This document shows, in pieces, positions 45,101 through 59,944 of a DNA stretch of 64,000 bases. Numbering within the stretch: position 1 is the first letter of the stretch; every line of letters begins with the position of its first letter. The stretch comes from Xylocopa sonorina (taxonomy: Eukaryota > Arthropoda > Insecta > Hymenoptera > Apidae), in contig NC_135194.1 in NCBI RefSeq assembly GCF_050948175.1, positions 3,650,033 through 3,714,032 of the forward strand. The letters run 5' to 3'. The notes under the pieces are model-generated. The model had not been told where the DNA came from. It saw only the letters and a list, made by a program, of their open reading frames with translations, and searched no databases. Position numbers and translations under genes: made by a program.

Positions 45101-48100
45101 CACTTCAAATGAATGTAAATGCGACACTTCCTTGCAAAGTAATAGCGTTTGCAGATATCTACGTATAGTAGCAATAGATTTCTAATGCTTCTTAAAACGC
45201 GATATCGCATCTCATTTCTATGTTTCATGGTAAGATTTAATATGATTTGCGAAGTGTCATGTATTCCTCGTCTACACTTCAAATGAATGTGAATGCGACA
45301 CTTCCTCGCTAGGAAATAGCGTTTGCAGATGTCTACGTATCGTAGCAATAGAGTTCTTATGATTCTTAAAACGCGATATCGCATCTCATTTCTATGGTTC
45401 ATGGTAAGATATAATATGATTTGCGAAGTGTTATGTATTCCTCGTCTACACTTGAAATGAATGTAAATGCCACACTTCCTTGCCAGGAAATAGCGTCTGC
45501 AGATGTCTAGGTATCGTAGCGATAGAGTTCTAATGCTTCTTAAAACGAGATATTGCATCTCATATCTATGTTTCATGATAAGATATAATATTCATTGCGA
45601 AGTGTTATGCATTCCTCGTCTACGATTCAAATGAATGTAAATGCGACACTTCCTTGCAAGGAAATAGCGTTTGCAGATGTCTAGGTATCGTAGCAATAGA
45701 GTTCTAATGCTTCTTAAAACGCGATATCGCATCTCATTTCTATGTTTCATGGTAAGATATAATATGATTTGCGAAGTGTTATGTACTCCTCGTCTACACT
45801 TCAAATGAATGTAAATGCGACACTTCCTTGCAAGGAAATAGCGTTTGCAGATGTCTACCTATCGTAGCAATAGGGTTCTAATGCTTCTTAAAACGCGATA
45901 TCGCATCTCATTTCTATGGTTCATGGTAAGATATAATATGATTTGCGAAGTGTTATGAATTCCTCGTCTACGCTTCAAATGAATGTAAATGCGACACTTC
46001 CTTGCTAGGAAATAGCGTCTGCAGATGTCTAGGTATCGTAGCGATAGAGTTCTAATGCTTCTTAAAACGAGATATTGCATCTCATATCTATGGTTCATGG
46101 TAAGATATAATATGATTTGCGAAGTGTTATGTATTCCTCGTCTACACTTCAAATGAATGTAAATGCGACACTTCCTCGCTAGGAAATAGCGTTTGCAGAA
46201 GTCTACGTATCGTAGCAATAGAGTTCTTATGATTCTTAAAACGCGATATCGCATCTCATTTCTATGGTTCATGGTAAGATATAATATGATTTGCGAATTG
46301 TTATGTATTCCTCGTCTACACTTCAAATGAATCTAATTGCGACACTTCCTTGCTAGGAAATAGCGTCTGCAGATGTCTAGGTATCGTAGCGATAGAGTTC
46401 TAATGCTTTTTAAAACGCGATATCGCATCTCATTTCTATGTTTCATGGTAAGATATAATATGATTTGCGAAGTGTTACTTATTCCTCGTCTACACTTCAA
46501 ATGAATGTAAATGCAACACTTCCTTGCTAGGAAATAGCGTTTGCAGATGTCTAGGTATCGTAGCAATAGAGTTCAAATGCTTCTTAAAGCGAGATATTGC
46601 ATCTCATATCTATGTTTTATGATAAGATATAATATTCATTGCGAAGTGTTATGCATTCCTCGTATACGATTCAAATGAATGTAAATGCGACACTTCCTTG
46701 CAAGGAAATAGCGTTTGCAGATGTCTACGTATCGTGGCAATAGAGTTCTTATGGTTCTTAAAACGCGATATCGCATCTCATTTCTATGTTTCATGGCAAG
46801 ATATAATATGATTTGCGAAGTGTTATGTATTCCTCGTCTACACTTCAAATGAATGTAAATGCCACACTTCCTTGCTAGGAAATAGCGTCTGCAGATGTCT
46901 AGGTATCGTAGCGATAGAGTTCTAATGCTTCTTAAAACGAGATATTGCATCTCATATCTATGTTTTATGATAAGATATAATATTCATTGCGAAGTGTTAT
47001 GCATTCCTCGTATACGATTCAAATGAATGTAAATGCGACACTTCCTTGCAAGGAAATTGCGTTTGCAGATGTCTAGGTATCGTAGCAATAGAGTTCTAAT
47101 GCTTCTTAAAACGCGATATCGCATCTCATTTCTATGTTTCATGGTAAGATATAATATGATTTGCGAAGTGTTATGTATTCCTCGTCTACACTTCATATGA
47201 ATGTAAATGCGACACTTCCTTGCAAGGAAATAGCGTTTGCAGATGTCTACCTATCGTAGCAATAGAGTTCTAATGCTTCTTAAAACGCGATATCGCATCT
47301 CATTTCTATGTTTCATGGTAAGATATAATATGATTTGCGAAGTGTTATGTATTCCTCGTCTACACTTCAAATGAATGTAAATGCGACACTTCCTTGCAAG
47401 GAAATAGCGTTTGCAGATGTCTACCTATCGTAGCAATAGGGTTCTAATGCTTCTTAAAACGCGATATCGCATCTCATTTCTATGTTTCATGGTAAGATAT
47501 AATATGATTTGCGAAGTGTTATGTATTCCTCGTCTACACTTCAAATGAATGTAAATGCGACACTTCCTTGCAAGGAAATAGCGTTTGCAGATGTCTACCT
47601 ATCGTAGCAATAGGGTTCTAATGCTTCTTAAAACGCGATATCGCATCTCATTTCTATGTTTCATGGTAAGATATAATATGATTTGCGAAGTGTTATGTAT
47701 TCCTCGTCTACACTTCAAATGAATGTAAATGCGACACTTCCTTGCAAAGTAATAGCGTTTGCAGATATCTACGTATAGTAGCAATAGATTTCTAATGCTT
47801 CTTAAAACGCGATATCGCATCTCATTTCTATGTTTCATGGTAAGATTTAATATGATTTGCGAAGTGTCATGTATTCCTCGTCTACACTTCAAATGAATGT
47901 GAATGCGACACTTCCTCGCTAGGAAATAGCGTTTGCAGATGTCTACGTATCGTAGCAATAGAGTTCTTATGATTCTTAAAACGCGATATCGCATCTCATT
48001 TCTATGGTTCATGGTAAGATATAATATGATTTGCGAAGTGTTATGTATTCCTCGTCTACACTTCAAATGAATGTAAATGCCACACTTCCTTGCTAGGAAA

Positions 48101-51100
48101 TAGCGTCTGCAGATGTCTAGGTATCGTAGCGATATAGTTCTAATGCTTCTTAAAACGAGATATTGCATCTCATATCTATGTTTCATGATAAGATATAATA
48201 TTCATTGCGAAGTGTTATGCATTCCTCGTCTACGATTCAAATGAATGTAAATGCGACACTTCCTTGCAAGGAAATAGCGTTTGCAGATGTCTAGGTATCG
48301 TAGCAATAGAGTTCTAATGCTTCTTAAAACGCGATATCGCATCTCATTTCTATGTTTCATGGTAAGATATAATATGATTTGCAAAGTGTTATGTATTCCT
48401 CGTCTGCACTTCAAATGAATGTAAATGCGACACTTCTTTGCAAGGAAATAGCGTTTGCAGATGTCTACGTATCGTAGCGATAGAGTTCTAATGCTTCTTA
48501 AAACGTGATATTGCATCTCATATCTATGGTTCATGGTAAGATATAATATGATTTGCGAAGTGATATGTATTCCTCGTCTACACTTCAGATGAATGTAAAT
48601 GCGACACTTCCTTGCTAGGAAATAGCGTCTGCAGATGTCTAGGTATCGTAGCGATAGAGTTCTAATGCTTCTTAAAACGAGATATTGCATCTCATATCTA
48701 TGTTTTATGATAAGATATAATTTTCATTGCGAAGTGTCATGTATTCCTCGTCTACGATTCAAATGAATGTAAATGCGACACTTCCTTGCAAGGAAATAGC
48801 GTTTGCAGATGTCTAGGTATCGTAGCAATAGAGTTCTAATGCTTCTTAAAAAGCGATATCGCATCTCATTTCTATGTTTCATGGTAAGATATAATATGAT
48901 TTGCGAAGTGTTATGTATTCCTCGTCTACACTTCAAATGAATGTGAATGCGACACTTCCCCGCTAGGAAATAGCGTTTGCAGAAGTCTACGTATCGTAGC
49001 AATAGAGTTCTTATGATTCTTAAAACGCGATATCGCATCTCATTTCTATGTTTCATGGTAAGATATAATATGATTTGCGAAGTGTTATGTATTCCTCGTC
49101 TACACTTCAAATGAATGTAAATGCGACACTTCCTTGTTAGGAAATAGCGTCTGCAGATGTCTAGGTATCGTAGCGATAGAGTTCTAATGCTTCTTAAAAA
49201 GCGATATCGCATGTCATTTCTATGTTTCATGGTAAGATATAATATGATTTGCGAAGTGTTACTTATTCCTCGTCTACACTTCAAATGAATGTAAATGCAA
49301 CACTTCCTTGCTAGGAAATAGCGTTTGCAGATGTCTAGGTATCGTAGCAATAGAGTTCAAATGCTTCTTAAAGCGAGATATTGCATCTCATATCTATGTT
49401 TTATGATAAGATATAATATTCATTGCGAAGTGTTATGCATTCCTCGTATACGATTCAAATGAATGTAAATGCGACACTTCCTTGCAAGGAAATAGCGTTT
49501 GCAGATGTCTACGTATCGTGGCAATAGAGTTCTTATGGTTCTTAAAACGCGATATCGCATCTCATTTCTATGTTTCATGGCAAGATATAATATGATTTGC
49601 GAAGTGTTATGTATTCCTCGTCTACACTTCAAATGAATGTAAATGCCACACTTCCTTGCTAGGAAATAGCGTCTGCAGATGTCTAGGTATCGTAGCGATA
49701 GAGTTCTAATGCTTCTTAAAACGAGATATTGCATCTCATATCTATGTTTTATGATAAGATATAATATTCATTGCGAAGTGTTATGCATTCCTCGTATACG
49801 ATTCAAATGAATGTAAATGCGACACTTCCTTGCAAGGAAATTGCGTTTGCAGATGTCTAGGTATCGTAGCAATAGAGTTCTAATGCTTCTTAAAACGCGA
49901 TATCGCATCTCATTTCTATGTTTCATGGTAAGATATAATATGATTTGCGAAGTGTTATGTATTCCTCGTCTACACTTCATATGAATGTAAATGCGACACT
50001 TCCTTGCAAGGAAATAGCGTTTGCAGATGTCTACCTATCGTAGCAATAGAGTTCTAATGCTTCTTAAAACGCGATATCGCATCTCATTTCTATGTTTCAT
50101 GGTAAGATATAATATGATTTGCGAAGTGTTATGTATTCCTCGTCTACACTTCAAATGAATGTAAATGCGACACTTCCTTGCAAGGAAATAGCGTTTGCAG
50201 ATGTCTACCTATCGTAGCAATAGGGTTCTAATGCTTCTTAAAACGCGATATCGCATCTCATTTCTATGTTTCATGGTAAGATATAATATGATTTGCGAAG
50301 TGTTATGTATTCCTCGTCTACACTTCAAATGAATGTAAATGCGACACTTCCTTGCAAGGAAATAGCGTTTGCAGATGTCTACCTATCGTAGCAATAGGGT
50401 TCTAATGCTTCTTAAAACGCGATATCGCATCTCATTTCTATGTTTCATGGTAAGATATAATATGATTTGCGAAGTGTTATGTATTCCTCGTCTACACTTC
50501 AAATGAATGTAAATGCGACACTTCCTTGCAAAGTAATAGCGTTTGCAGATATCTACGTATAGTAGCAATAGATTTCTAATGCTTCTTAAAACGCGATATC
50601 GCATCTCATTTCTATGTTTCATGGTAAGATTTAATATGATTTGCGAAGTGTCATGTATTCCTCGTCTACACTTCAAATGAATGTGAATGCGACACTTCCT
50701 CGCTAGGAAATAGCGTTTGCAGATGTCTACGTATCGTAGCAATAGAGTTCTTATGATTCTTAAAACGCGATATCGCATCTCATTTCTATGGTTCATGGTA
50801 AGATATAATATGATTTGCGAAGTGTTATGTATTCCTCGTCTACACTTGAAATGAATGTAAATGCCACACTTCCTTGCCAGGAAATAGCGTCTGCAGATGT
50901 CTAGGTATCGTAGCGATAGAGTTCTAATGCTTCTTAAAACGAGATATTGCATCTCATATCTATGTTTCATGATAAGATATAATATTCATTGCGAAGTGTT
51001 ATGCATTCCTCGTCTACGATTCAAATGAATGTAAATGCGACACTTCCTTGCAAGGAAATAGCGTTTGCAGATGTCTAGGTATCGTAGCAATAGAGTTCTA

Positions 51101-54100
51101 ATGCTTCTTAAAACGCGATATCGCATCTCATTTCTATGTTTCATGGTAAGATATAATATGATTTGCGAAGTGTTATGTACTCCTCGTCTACACTTCAAAT
51201 GAATGTAAATGCGACACTTCCTTGCAAGGAAATAGCGTTTGCAGATGTCTACCTATCGTAGCAGTAGGGTTCTAATGCTTCTTAAAACGCGATATCGCAT
51301 CTCATTTCTATGGTTCATGGTAAGATATAATATGATTTGCGAAGTGTTATGAATTCCTCGTCTACGCTTCAAATGAATGTAAATGCGACACTTCCTTGCT
51401 AGGAAATAGCGTCTGCAGATGTCTAGGTATCGTAGCGATAGAGTTCTAATGCTTCTTAAAACGAGATATTGCATCTCATATCTATGGTTCATGGTAAGAT
51501 ATAATATGATTTGCGAAGTGTTATGTATTCCTCGTCTACACTTCAAATGAATGTAAATGCGACACTTCCTCGCTAGGAAATAGCGTTTGCAGAAGTCTAC
51601 GTATCGTAGCAATAGAGTTCTTATGATTCTTAAAACGCGATATCGCATCTCATTTCTATGGTTCATGGTAAGATATAATATGATTTGCGAATTGTTATGT
51701 ATTCCTCGTCTACACTTCAAATGAATCTAATTGCGACACTTCCTTGCTAGGAAATAGCGTCTGCAGATGTCTAGGTATCGTAGCGATAGAGTTCTAATGC
51801 TTTTTAAAACGCGATATCGCATCTCATTTCTATGTTTCATGGTAAGATATAATATGATTTGCGAAGTGTTACTTATTCCTCGTCTACACTTCAAATGAAT
51901 GTAAATGCAACACTTCCTTGCTAGGAAATAGCGTTTGCAGATGTCTAGGTATCGTAGCAATAGAGTTCAAATGCTTCTTAAAGCGAGATATTGCATCTCA
52001 TATCTATGTTTTATGATAAGATATAATATTCATTGCGAAGTGTTATGCATTCCTCGTATACGATTCAAATGAATGTAAATGCGACACTTCCTTGCAAGGA
52101 AATAGCGTTTGCAGATGTCTACGTATCGTGGCAATAGAGTTCTTATGGTTCTTAAAACGCGATATCGCATCTCATTTCTATGTTTCATGGCAAGATATAA
52201 TATGATTTGCGAAGTGTTATGTATTCCTCGTCTACACTTCAAATGAATGTAAATGCCACACTTCCTTGCTAGGAAATAGCGTCTGCAGATGTCTAGGTAT
52301 CGTAGCGATAGAGTTCTAATGCTTCTTAAAACGAGATATTGCATCTCATATCTATGTTTTATGATAAGATATAATATTCATTGCGAAGTGTTATGCATTC
52401 CTCGTATACGATTCAAATGAATGTAAATGCGACACTTCCTTGCAAGGAAATTGCGTTTGCAGATGTCTAGGTATCGTAGCAATAGAGTTCTAATGCTTCT
52501 TAAAACGCGATATCGCATCTCATTTCTATGTTTCATGGTAAGATATAATATGATTTGCGAAGTGTTATGTATTCCTCGTCTACACTTCATATGAATGTAA
52601 ATGCGACACTTCCTTGCAAGGAAATAGCGTTTGCAGATGTCTACCTATCGTAGCAATAGAGTTCTAATGCTTCTTAAAACGCGATATCGCATCTCATTTC
52701 TATGTTTCATGGTAAGATATAATATGATTTGCGAAGTGTTATGTATTCCTCGTCTACACTTCAAATGAATGTAAATGCGACACTTCCTTGCAAGGAAATA
52801 GCGTTTGCAGATGTCTACCTATCGTAGCAATAGGGTTCTAATGCTTCTTAAAACGCGATATCGCATCTCATTTCTATGTTTCATGGTAAGATATAATATG
52901 ATTTGCGAAGTGTTATGTATTCCTCGTCTACACTTCAAATGAATGTAAATGCGACACTTCCTTGCAAGGAAATAGCGTTTGCAGATGTCTACCTATCGTA
53001 GCAATAGGGTTCTAATGCTTCTTAAAACGCGATATCGCATCTCATTTCTATGTTTCATGGTAAGATATAATATGATTTGCGAAGTGTTATGTATTCCTCG
53101 TCTACACTTCAAATGAATGTAAATGCGACACTTCCTTGCAAAGTAATAGCGTTTGCAGATATCTACGTATAGTAGCAATAGATTTCTAATGCTTCTTAAA
53201 ACGCGATATCGCATCTCATTTCTATGTTTCATGGTAAGATTTAATATGATTTGCGAAGTGTCATGTATTCCTCGTCTACACTTCAAATGAATGTGAATGC
53301 GACACTTCCTCGCTAGGAAATAGCGTTTGCAGATGTCTACGTATCGTAGCAATAGAGTTCTTATGATTCTTAAAACGCGATATCGCATCTCATTTCTATG
53401 GTTCATGGTAAGATATAATATGATTTGCGAAGTGTTATGTATTCCTCGTCTACACTTGAAATGAATGTAAATGCCACACTTCCTTGCTAGGAAATAGCGT
53501 CTGCAGATGTCTAGGTATCGTAGCGATAGAGTTCTAATGCTTCTTAAAACGAGATATTGCATCTCATATCTATGTTTCATGATAAGATATAATATTCATT
53601 GCGAAGTGTTATGCATTCCTCGTCTACGATTCAAATGAATGTAAATGCGACACTTCCTTGCAAGGAAATAGCGTTTGCAGATGTCTAGGTATCGTAGCAA
53701 TAGAGTTCTAATGCTTCTTAAAACGCGATATCGCATCTCATTTCTATGTTTCATGGTAAGATATAATATGATTTGCGAAGTGTTATGTACTCCTCGTCTA
53801 CACTTCAAATGAATGTAAATGCGACACTTCCTTGCAAGGAAATAGCGTTTGCAGATGTCTACCTATCGTAGCAATAGGGTTCTAATGCTTCTTAAAACGC
53901 GATATCGCATCTCATTTCTATGGTTCATGGTAAGATATAATATGATTTGCGAAGTGTTATGAATTCCTCGTCTACGCTTCAAATGAATGTAAATGCGACA
54001 CTTCCTTGCTAGGAAATAGCGTCTGCAGATGTCTAGGTATCGTAGCGATAGAGTTCTAATGCTTCTTAAAACGAGATATTGCATCTCATATCTATGGTTC

Positions 54101-54340
54101 ATGGTAAGATATAATATGATTTGCGAAGTGTTATGTATTCCTCGTCTACACTTCAAATGAATGTAAATGCGACACTTCCTCGCTAGGAAATAGCGTTTGC
54201 AGAAGTCTACGTATCGTAGCAATAGAGTTCTTATGATTCTTAAAACGCGATATCGCATCTCATTTCTATGGTTCATGGTAAGATATAATATGATTTGCGA
54301 ATTGTTATGTATTCCTCGTCTACACTTCAAATGAATCTAA
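42200..54340. repeat. 15- and 16-monomer higher-order repeats with a 31-monomer (5394 bp) tandem duplication
   Basis: The private variant AAGATTTAATATG occurs at about 42450, 45234, 47844, 50628 and 53238: spacings of 2784, 2610, 2784 and 2610 bp (16, 15, 16, 15 monomers). The compound unit 42.2-47.6 kb is repeated at 47.6-53.0 kb with an offset of exactly 5394 bp. It shares private changes such as GATATAGTTC (about 42738 and 48132) and TTGCCAGG (about 45480 and 50874). I noticed one difference (CAGTAGGG near 51262). 53.0-54.34 kb repeats the start of the 15-monomer part. Related variant order also begins upstream, from about 39.7 kb. Confidence 0.88.
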
Positions 54341-57300
54341 TTGCGACACTTCCTTGCTAGGAAATAGCGTCTGCAGATGTCTAGGTATCGTAGCGATAGA
54401 GTTCTAATGCTTTTTAAAACGCGATATCGCATCTCATTTCTATGTTTCATGGTAAGATATAATATGATTTGCGAAGTGTTATGTATTCCTCGTCTACACT
54501 TCAAATGAATGTAAATGCGACACTTCCTTGCAAGGAAATAGCGTTTGCAGATGTCTACCTATCGTAGCAATAGGGTTCTAATGCTTCTTAAAACGCGATA
54601 TCGCATCTCATTTCTATGTTTCATGGTAAGATATAATATGATTTGCGAAGTGTTATGTATTCCTCGTCTACACTTCATATGAATGTAAATGCGACACTTC
54701 CTTGCTAGGAAATAGCGTCTGCAGATGTCTAGGTATCGTAGCGATAGAGTTCTAATGCTTCTTAAAACGAGATATTGCATCTCATATCTATGTTTTATGA
54801 TAAGATATAATATTCATTGCGAAGTGTTATGCATTCCTCGTATACGATTCAAATGAATGTAAATGCGACACTTCCTTGCAAGGAAATTGCGTTTGCAGAT
54901 GTCTAGGTATCGTAGCAATAGAGTTCTAATGCTTCTTAAAACGCGATATCGCATCTCATTTCTATGTTTCATGGTAAGATATAATATGATTTGCGAAGTG
55001 TTATGTATTCCTCGTCTACACTTCAAATGAATGTAAATGCGACACTTCCTTGCAAGGAAATAGCGTTTGCAGATGTCTACCTATCGTAGCAATAGGGTTC
55101 TAATGCTTCTTAAAACGCGATATCGCATCTCATTTCTATGTTTCATGGTAAGATATAATATGATTTGCGAAGTGTTATGTATTCCTCGTCTACACTTCAA
55201 ATGAATGTAAATGCGACACTTCCTTGCAAAGTAATAGCGTTTGCAGATATCTACGTATAGTAGCAATAGATTTCTAATGCTTCTTAAAACGCGATATCGC
55301 ATCTCATTTCTATGTTTCATGGTAAGATTTAATATGATTTGCGAAGTGTCATGTATTCCTCGTCTACACTTCAAATGAATGTGAATGCGACACTTCCTCG
55401 CTAGGAAATAGCGTTTGCAGATGTCTACGTATCGTAGCAATAGAGTTCTTATGATTCTTAAAACGCGATATCGCATCTCATTTCTATGGTTCATGGTAAG
55501 ATATAATATGATTTGCGAAGTGTTATGTATTCCTCGTCTACACTTCAAATGAATGTAAATGCCACACTTCCTTGCTAGGAAATAGCGTCTGCAGATGTCT
55601 AGGTATCGTAGCGATAGAGTTCTAATGCTTCTTAAAACGAGATATTGCATCTCATATCTATGTTTCATGATAAGATATAATATTCATTGCGAAGTGTTAT
55701 GCATTCCTCGTCTACGATTCAAATGAATGTAAATGCGACACTTCCTTGCAAGGAAATAGCGTTTGCAGATGTCTAGGTATCGTAGCAATAGAGTTCTAAT
55801 GCTTCTTAAAACGCGATATCGCATCTCATTTCTATGTTTCATGGTAAGATATAATATGATTTGCAAAGTGTTATGTATTCCTTGTCTGCACTTCAAATGA
55901 ATGTAAATGCGACACTTCCTTGCAAGGAAATAGCGTTTGCAGATGTCTACGTATCGTAGCGATAGAGTTCTAATGCTTCTTAAAACGAGATATTGCATCT
56001 CATATCTATGGTTCATGGTAAGATATAATATGATTTGCGAAGTGATATGTATTCCTCGTCTACACTTCAGATGAATGTAAATGCGACACTTCCTTGCTAG
56101 GAAATAGCGTCTGCATATGTCTAGGTATCGTAGCGATAGAGTTCTAATGCTTCTTAAAACGAGATATTGCATCTCATATCTATGTTTTATGATAAGATAT
56201 AATTTTCATTGCGAAGTGTCATGTATTCCTCGTCTACGATTCAAATGAATGTAAATGCGACACTTCCTTGCAAGGAAATAGCGTTTGCAGATGTCTAGGT
56301 ATCGTAGCAATAGAGTTCTAATGCTTCTTAAAAAGCGATATCGCATCTCATTTCTATGTTTCATGGTAAGATATAATATGATTTGCGAAGTGTTATGTAT
56401 TCCTCGTCTACACTTCAAATGAATGTGAATGCGACACTTCCCCGCTAGGAAATAGCGTTTGCAGAAGTCTACGTATCGTAGCAATAGAGTTCTTATGATT
56501 CTTAAAACGCGATATCGCATCTCATTTCTATGTTTCATGGTAAGATATAATATGATTTGCGAAGTGTTATGTATTCCTCGTCTACACTTCAAATGAATGT
56601 AAATGCGACACTTCCTTGTTAGGAAATAGCGTCTGCAGATGTCTAGGTATCGTAGCGATAGTGTTCTAATGCTTCTTAAAAAGCGATATCGCATGTCATT
56701 TCTATGTTTCATGGTAAGATATAATATGATTTGCGAAGTGTTACTTATTCCTCGTCTACACTTCAAATGAATGTAAATGCAACACTTCCTTGCTAGGAAA
56801 TAGCGTTTGCAGATGTCTAGGTATCGTAGCAATAGAGTTCAAATGCTTCATAAAGCGAGATATTGCATCTCATATCTATGTTTTATGATAAGATATAATA
56901 TTCATTGCGAAGTGTTATGCATTCCTCGTATACGATTCAAATGAATGTAAATGCGACACTTCCTTGCAAGGAAATAGCGTTTGCAGATGTCTACGTATCG
57001 TGGCAATAGAGTTCTTATGGTTCTTAAAACGCGATATCGCATCTCATTTCTATGTTTCATGGCAAGATATAATATGATTTGCGAAGTGTTATGTATTCCT
57101 CGTCTACACTTCAAATGAATGTAAATGCCACACTTCCTTGCTAGGAAATAGCGTCTGCAGATGTCTAGGTATCGTAGCGATAGAGTTCTAATGCTTCTTA
57201 AAACGAGATATTGCATCTCATATCTATGTTTTATGATAAGATATAATATTCATTGCGAAGTGTTATGCATTCCTCGTATACGATTCAAATGAATGTAAAT

Positions 57301-59944
57301 GCGACACTTCCTTGCAAGGAAATTGCGTTTGCAGATGTCTAGGTATCGTAGCAATAGAGTTCTAATGCTTCTTAAAACGCGATATCGCATCTCATTTCTA
57401 TGTTTCATGGTAAGATATAATATGATTTGCGAAGTGTTATGTATTCCTCGTCTGCACTTCAAATGAATGTAAATGCGACACTTCCTTGCAAGGAAATAGC
57501 GTTTGCAGATGTCTACATATCGTAGCAATAGAGTTCTTATGATTCCTAAAACGCGATATCGCATCTCATTTCTATGTTTCATGGTAAGATATAATATGAT
57601 TTGCGAAGTGTTATGTATTCCTCGTCTACACTTCAGATGAATGTAAATGCGACACTTCCTTGCTAGGAAATAGCGTTTGCAGATGTCTAGGTATCGTAGC
57701 AATAGAGTTCTAATGCTTCTTAAAACGCGATATCGCATCTCATTTCTATGTTTCATGGTAAGATATAATATGATTTGCGAAGTGTTATGTATTCCTCGTC
57801 TACACTTGAAATGAATGTAAATGCCACACTTCCTTGCTAGGAAATAGCGTCTGCAGATGTCTAGGTATCGTAGCGATAGAGTTCTTATGATTCTTAAAAC
57901 GCGATATCGCATCTCATTTCTATGGTTCATGGTAAGATATAATATGATTTGCGAATTGTTATGTATTCCTCGTCTACACTTCAAATGAATCTAATTGCGA
58001 CACTTCCTTGCTGGGAAATGGCGTCTGCAGATGTCTAGGTATCGTAGCGATAGAGTTCTAATGCTTTTTAAAACGCGATATCGCATCTCATTTCTATGTT
58101 TCATGGTAAGATATAATATGATTTGCGAAGTGTTATGTATTCCTCGTCTACACTTCAAATGAATGTAAATGCGACACTTCCTTGCAAGGAAATAGCGTTT
58201 GCAGATGTCTACCTATCGTAGCAATAGGGTTCTAATGCTTCTTAAAACGCGATATCGCATCTCATTTCTATGTTTCATGGTAAGATATAATATGATTTGC
58301 GAAGTGTTATGTATTCCTCGTCTACACTTCATATGAATGTAAATGCGACACTTCCTTGCTAGGAAATAGCGTCTGCAGATGTCTAGGTATCGTAGCGATA
58401 GAGTTCTAATGCTTCTTAAAACGAGATATTGCATCTCATATCTATGTTTTATGATAAGATATAATATTCATTGCGAAGTGTTATGCATTCCTCGTATACG
58501 ATTCAATTGAATGTAAATGCGACACTTCCTTGCAAGGAAATTGCGTTTGCAGATGTCTAGGTATCGTAGCAATAGAGTTCTAATGCTTCTTAAAACGCGA
58601 TATCGCATCTCATTTCTATGTTTCATGGTAAGATATAATATGATTTGCGAAGTGTTATGTATTCCTCGTCTACACTTCAAATGAATGTAAATGCGACACT
58701 TCCTTGCAAGGAAATAGCGTTTGCAGATGTCTACCTATCGTAGCAATAGGGTTCTAATGCTTCTTAAAACGCGATATCGCATCTCATTTCTATGTTTCAT
58801 GGTAAGATATAATATGATTTGCGAAGTGTTATGTATTCCTCGTCTACACTTCAAATGAATGTAAATGCTACACTTCCTTGCAAAGTAATAGCGTTTGCAG
58901 ATATCTACGTATAGTAGCAATAGATTTCTAATGCTTCTTAAAACGCGATATCGCATCTCATTTCTATGTTTCATGGTAAGATTTAATATGATTTGCGAAG
59001 TGTCATGTATTCCTCGTCTACACTTCAAATGAATGTGAATGCGACACTTCCTCGCTAGGAAATAGCGTTTGCAGATGTCTACGTATCGTAGCAATAGAGT
59101 TCTTATGATTCTTAAAACGCGATATCGCATCTCATTTCTATGGTTCATGGTAAGATATAATATGATTTGCGAAGTGTTATGTATTCCTCGTCTACACTTC
59201 AAATGAATGTAAATGCCACACTTCCTTGCTAGGAAATAGCGTCTGCAGATGTCTAGGTATCGTAGCGATAGAGTTCTAATGCTTCTTAAAACGAGATATT
59301 GCATCTCATATCTATGTTTCATGATAAGATATAATATTCATTGCGAAGTGTTATGCATTCCTCGTCTACGATTCAAATGAATGTAAATGCGACACTTCCT
59401 TGCAAGGAAATAGCGTTTGCAGATGTCTAGGTATCGTAGCAATAGAGTTCTAATGCTTCTTAAAACGCGATATCGCATCTCATTTCTATGTTTCATGGTA
59501 AGATATAATATGATTTGCAAAGTGTTATGTATTCCTCGTCTGCACTTCAAATGAATGTAAATGCGACACTTCCTTGCAAGGAAATAGCGTTTGCAGATGT
59601 CTACGTATCGTAGCGATAGAGTTCTAATGCTTCTTAAAACGAGATATTGCATCTCATATCTATGGTTCATGGTAAGATATAATATGATTTGCGAAGTGAT
59701 ATGTATTCCTCGTCTACACTTCAGATGAATGTAAATGCGACACTTCCTTGCTAGGAAATAGCGTCTGCAGATGTCTAGGTATCGTAGCGATAGAGTTCTA
59801 ATGCTTCTTAAAACGAGATATTGCATCTCATATCTATGTTTTATGATAAGATATAATTTTCATTGCGAAGTGTCATGTATTCCTCGTCTACGATTCAAAT
59901 GAATGTAAATGCGACACTTCCTTGCAAGGAAATAGCGTTTGCAG
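54230..59944. repeat. 21-monomer higher-order repeat (3654 bp offset)
   Basis: 54230-56290 and 57884-59944 carry the same succession of variants 3654 bp apart (21 x 174), including GCTTTTTAAAACG (54409 and 58063), the AAGATTTAATATG monomer (55326 and 58980) and TTCAGATGAATG (about 56065 and 59720). The interval 56.3-57.3 kb instead resembles 48.8-49.8 kb, so the region is a shuffled derivative of the repeats to its left. Confidence 0.8.
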
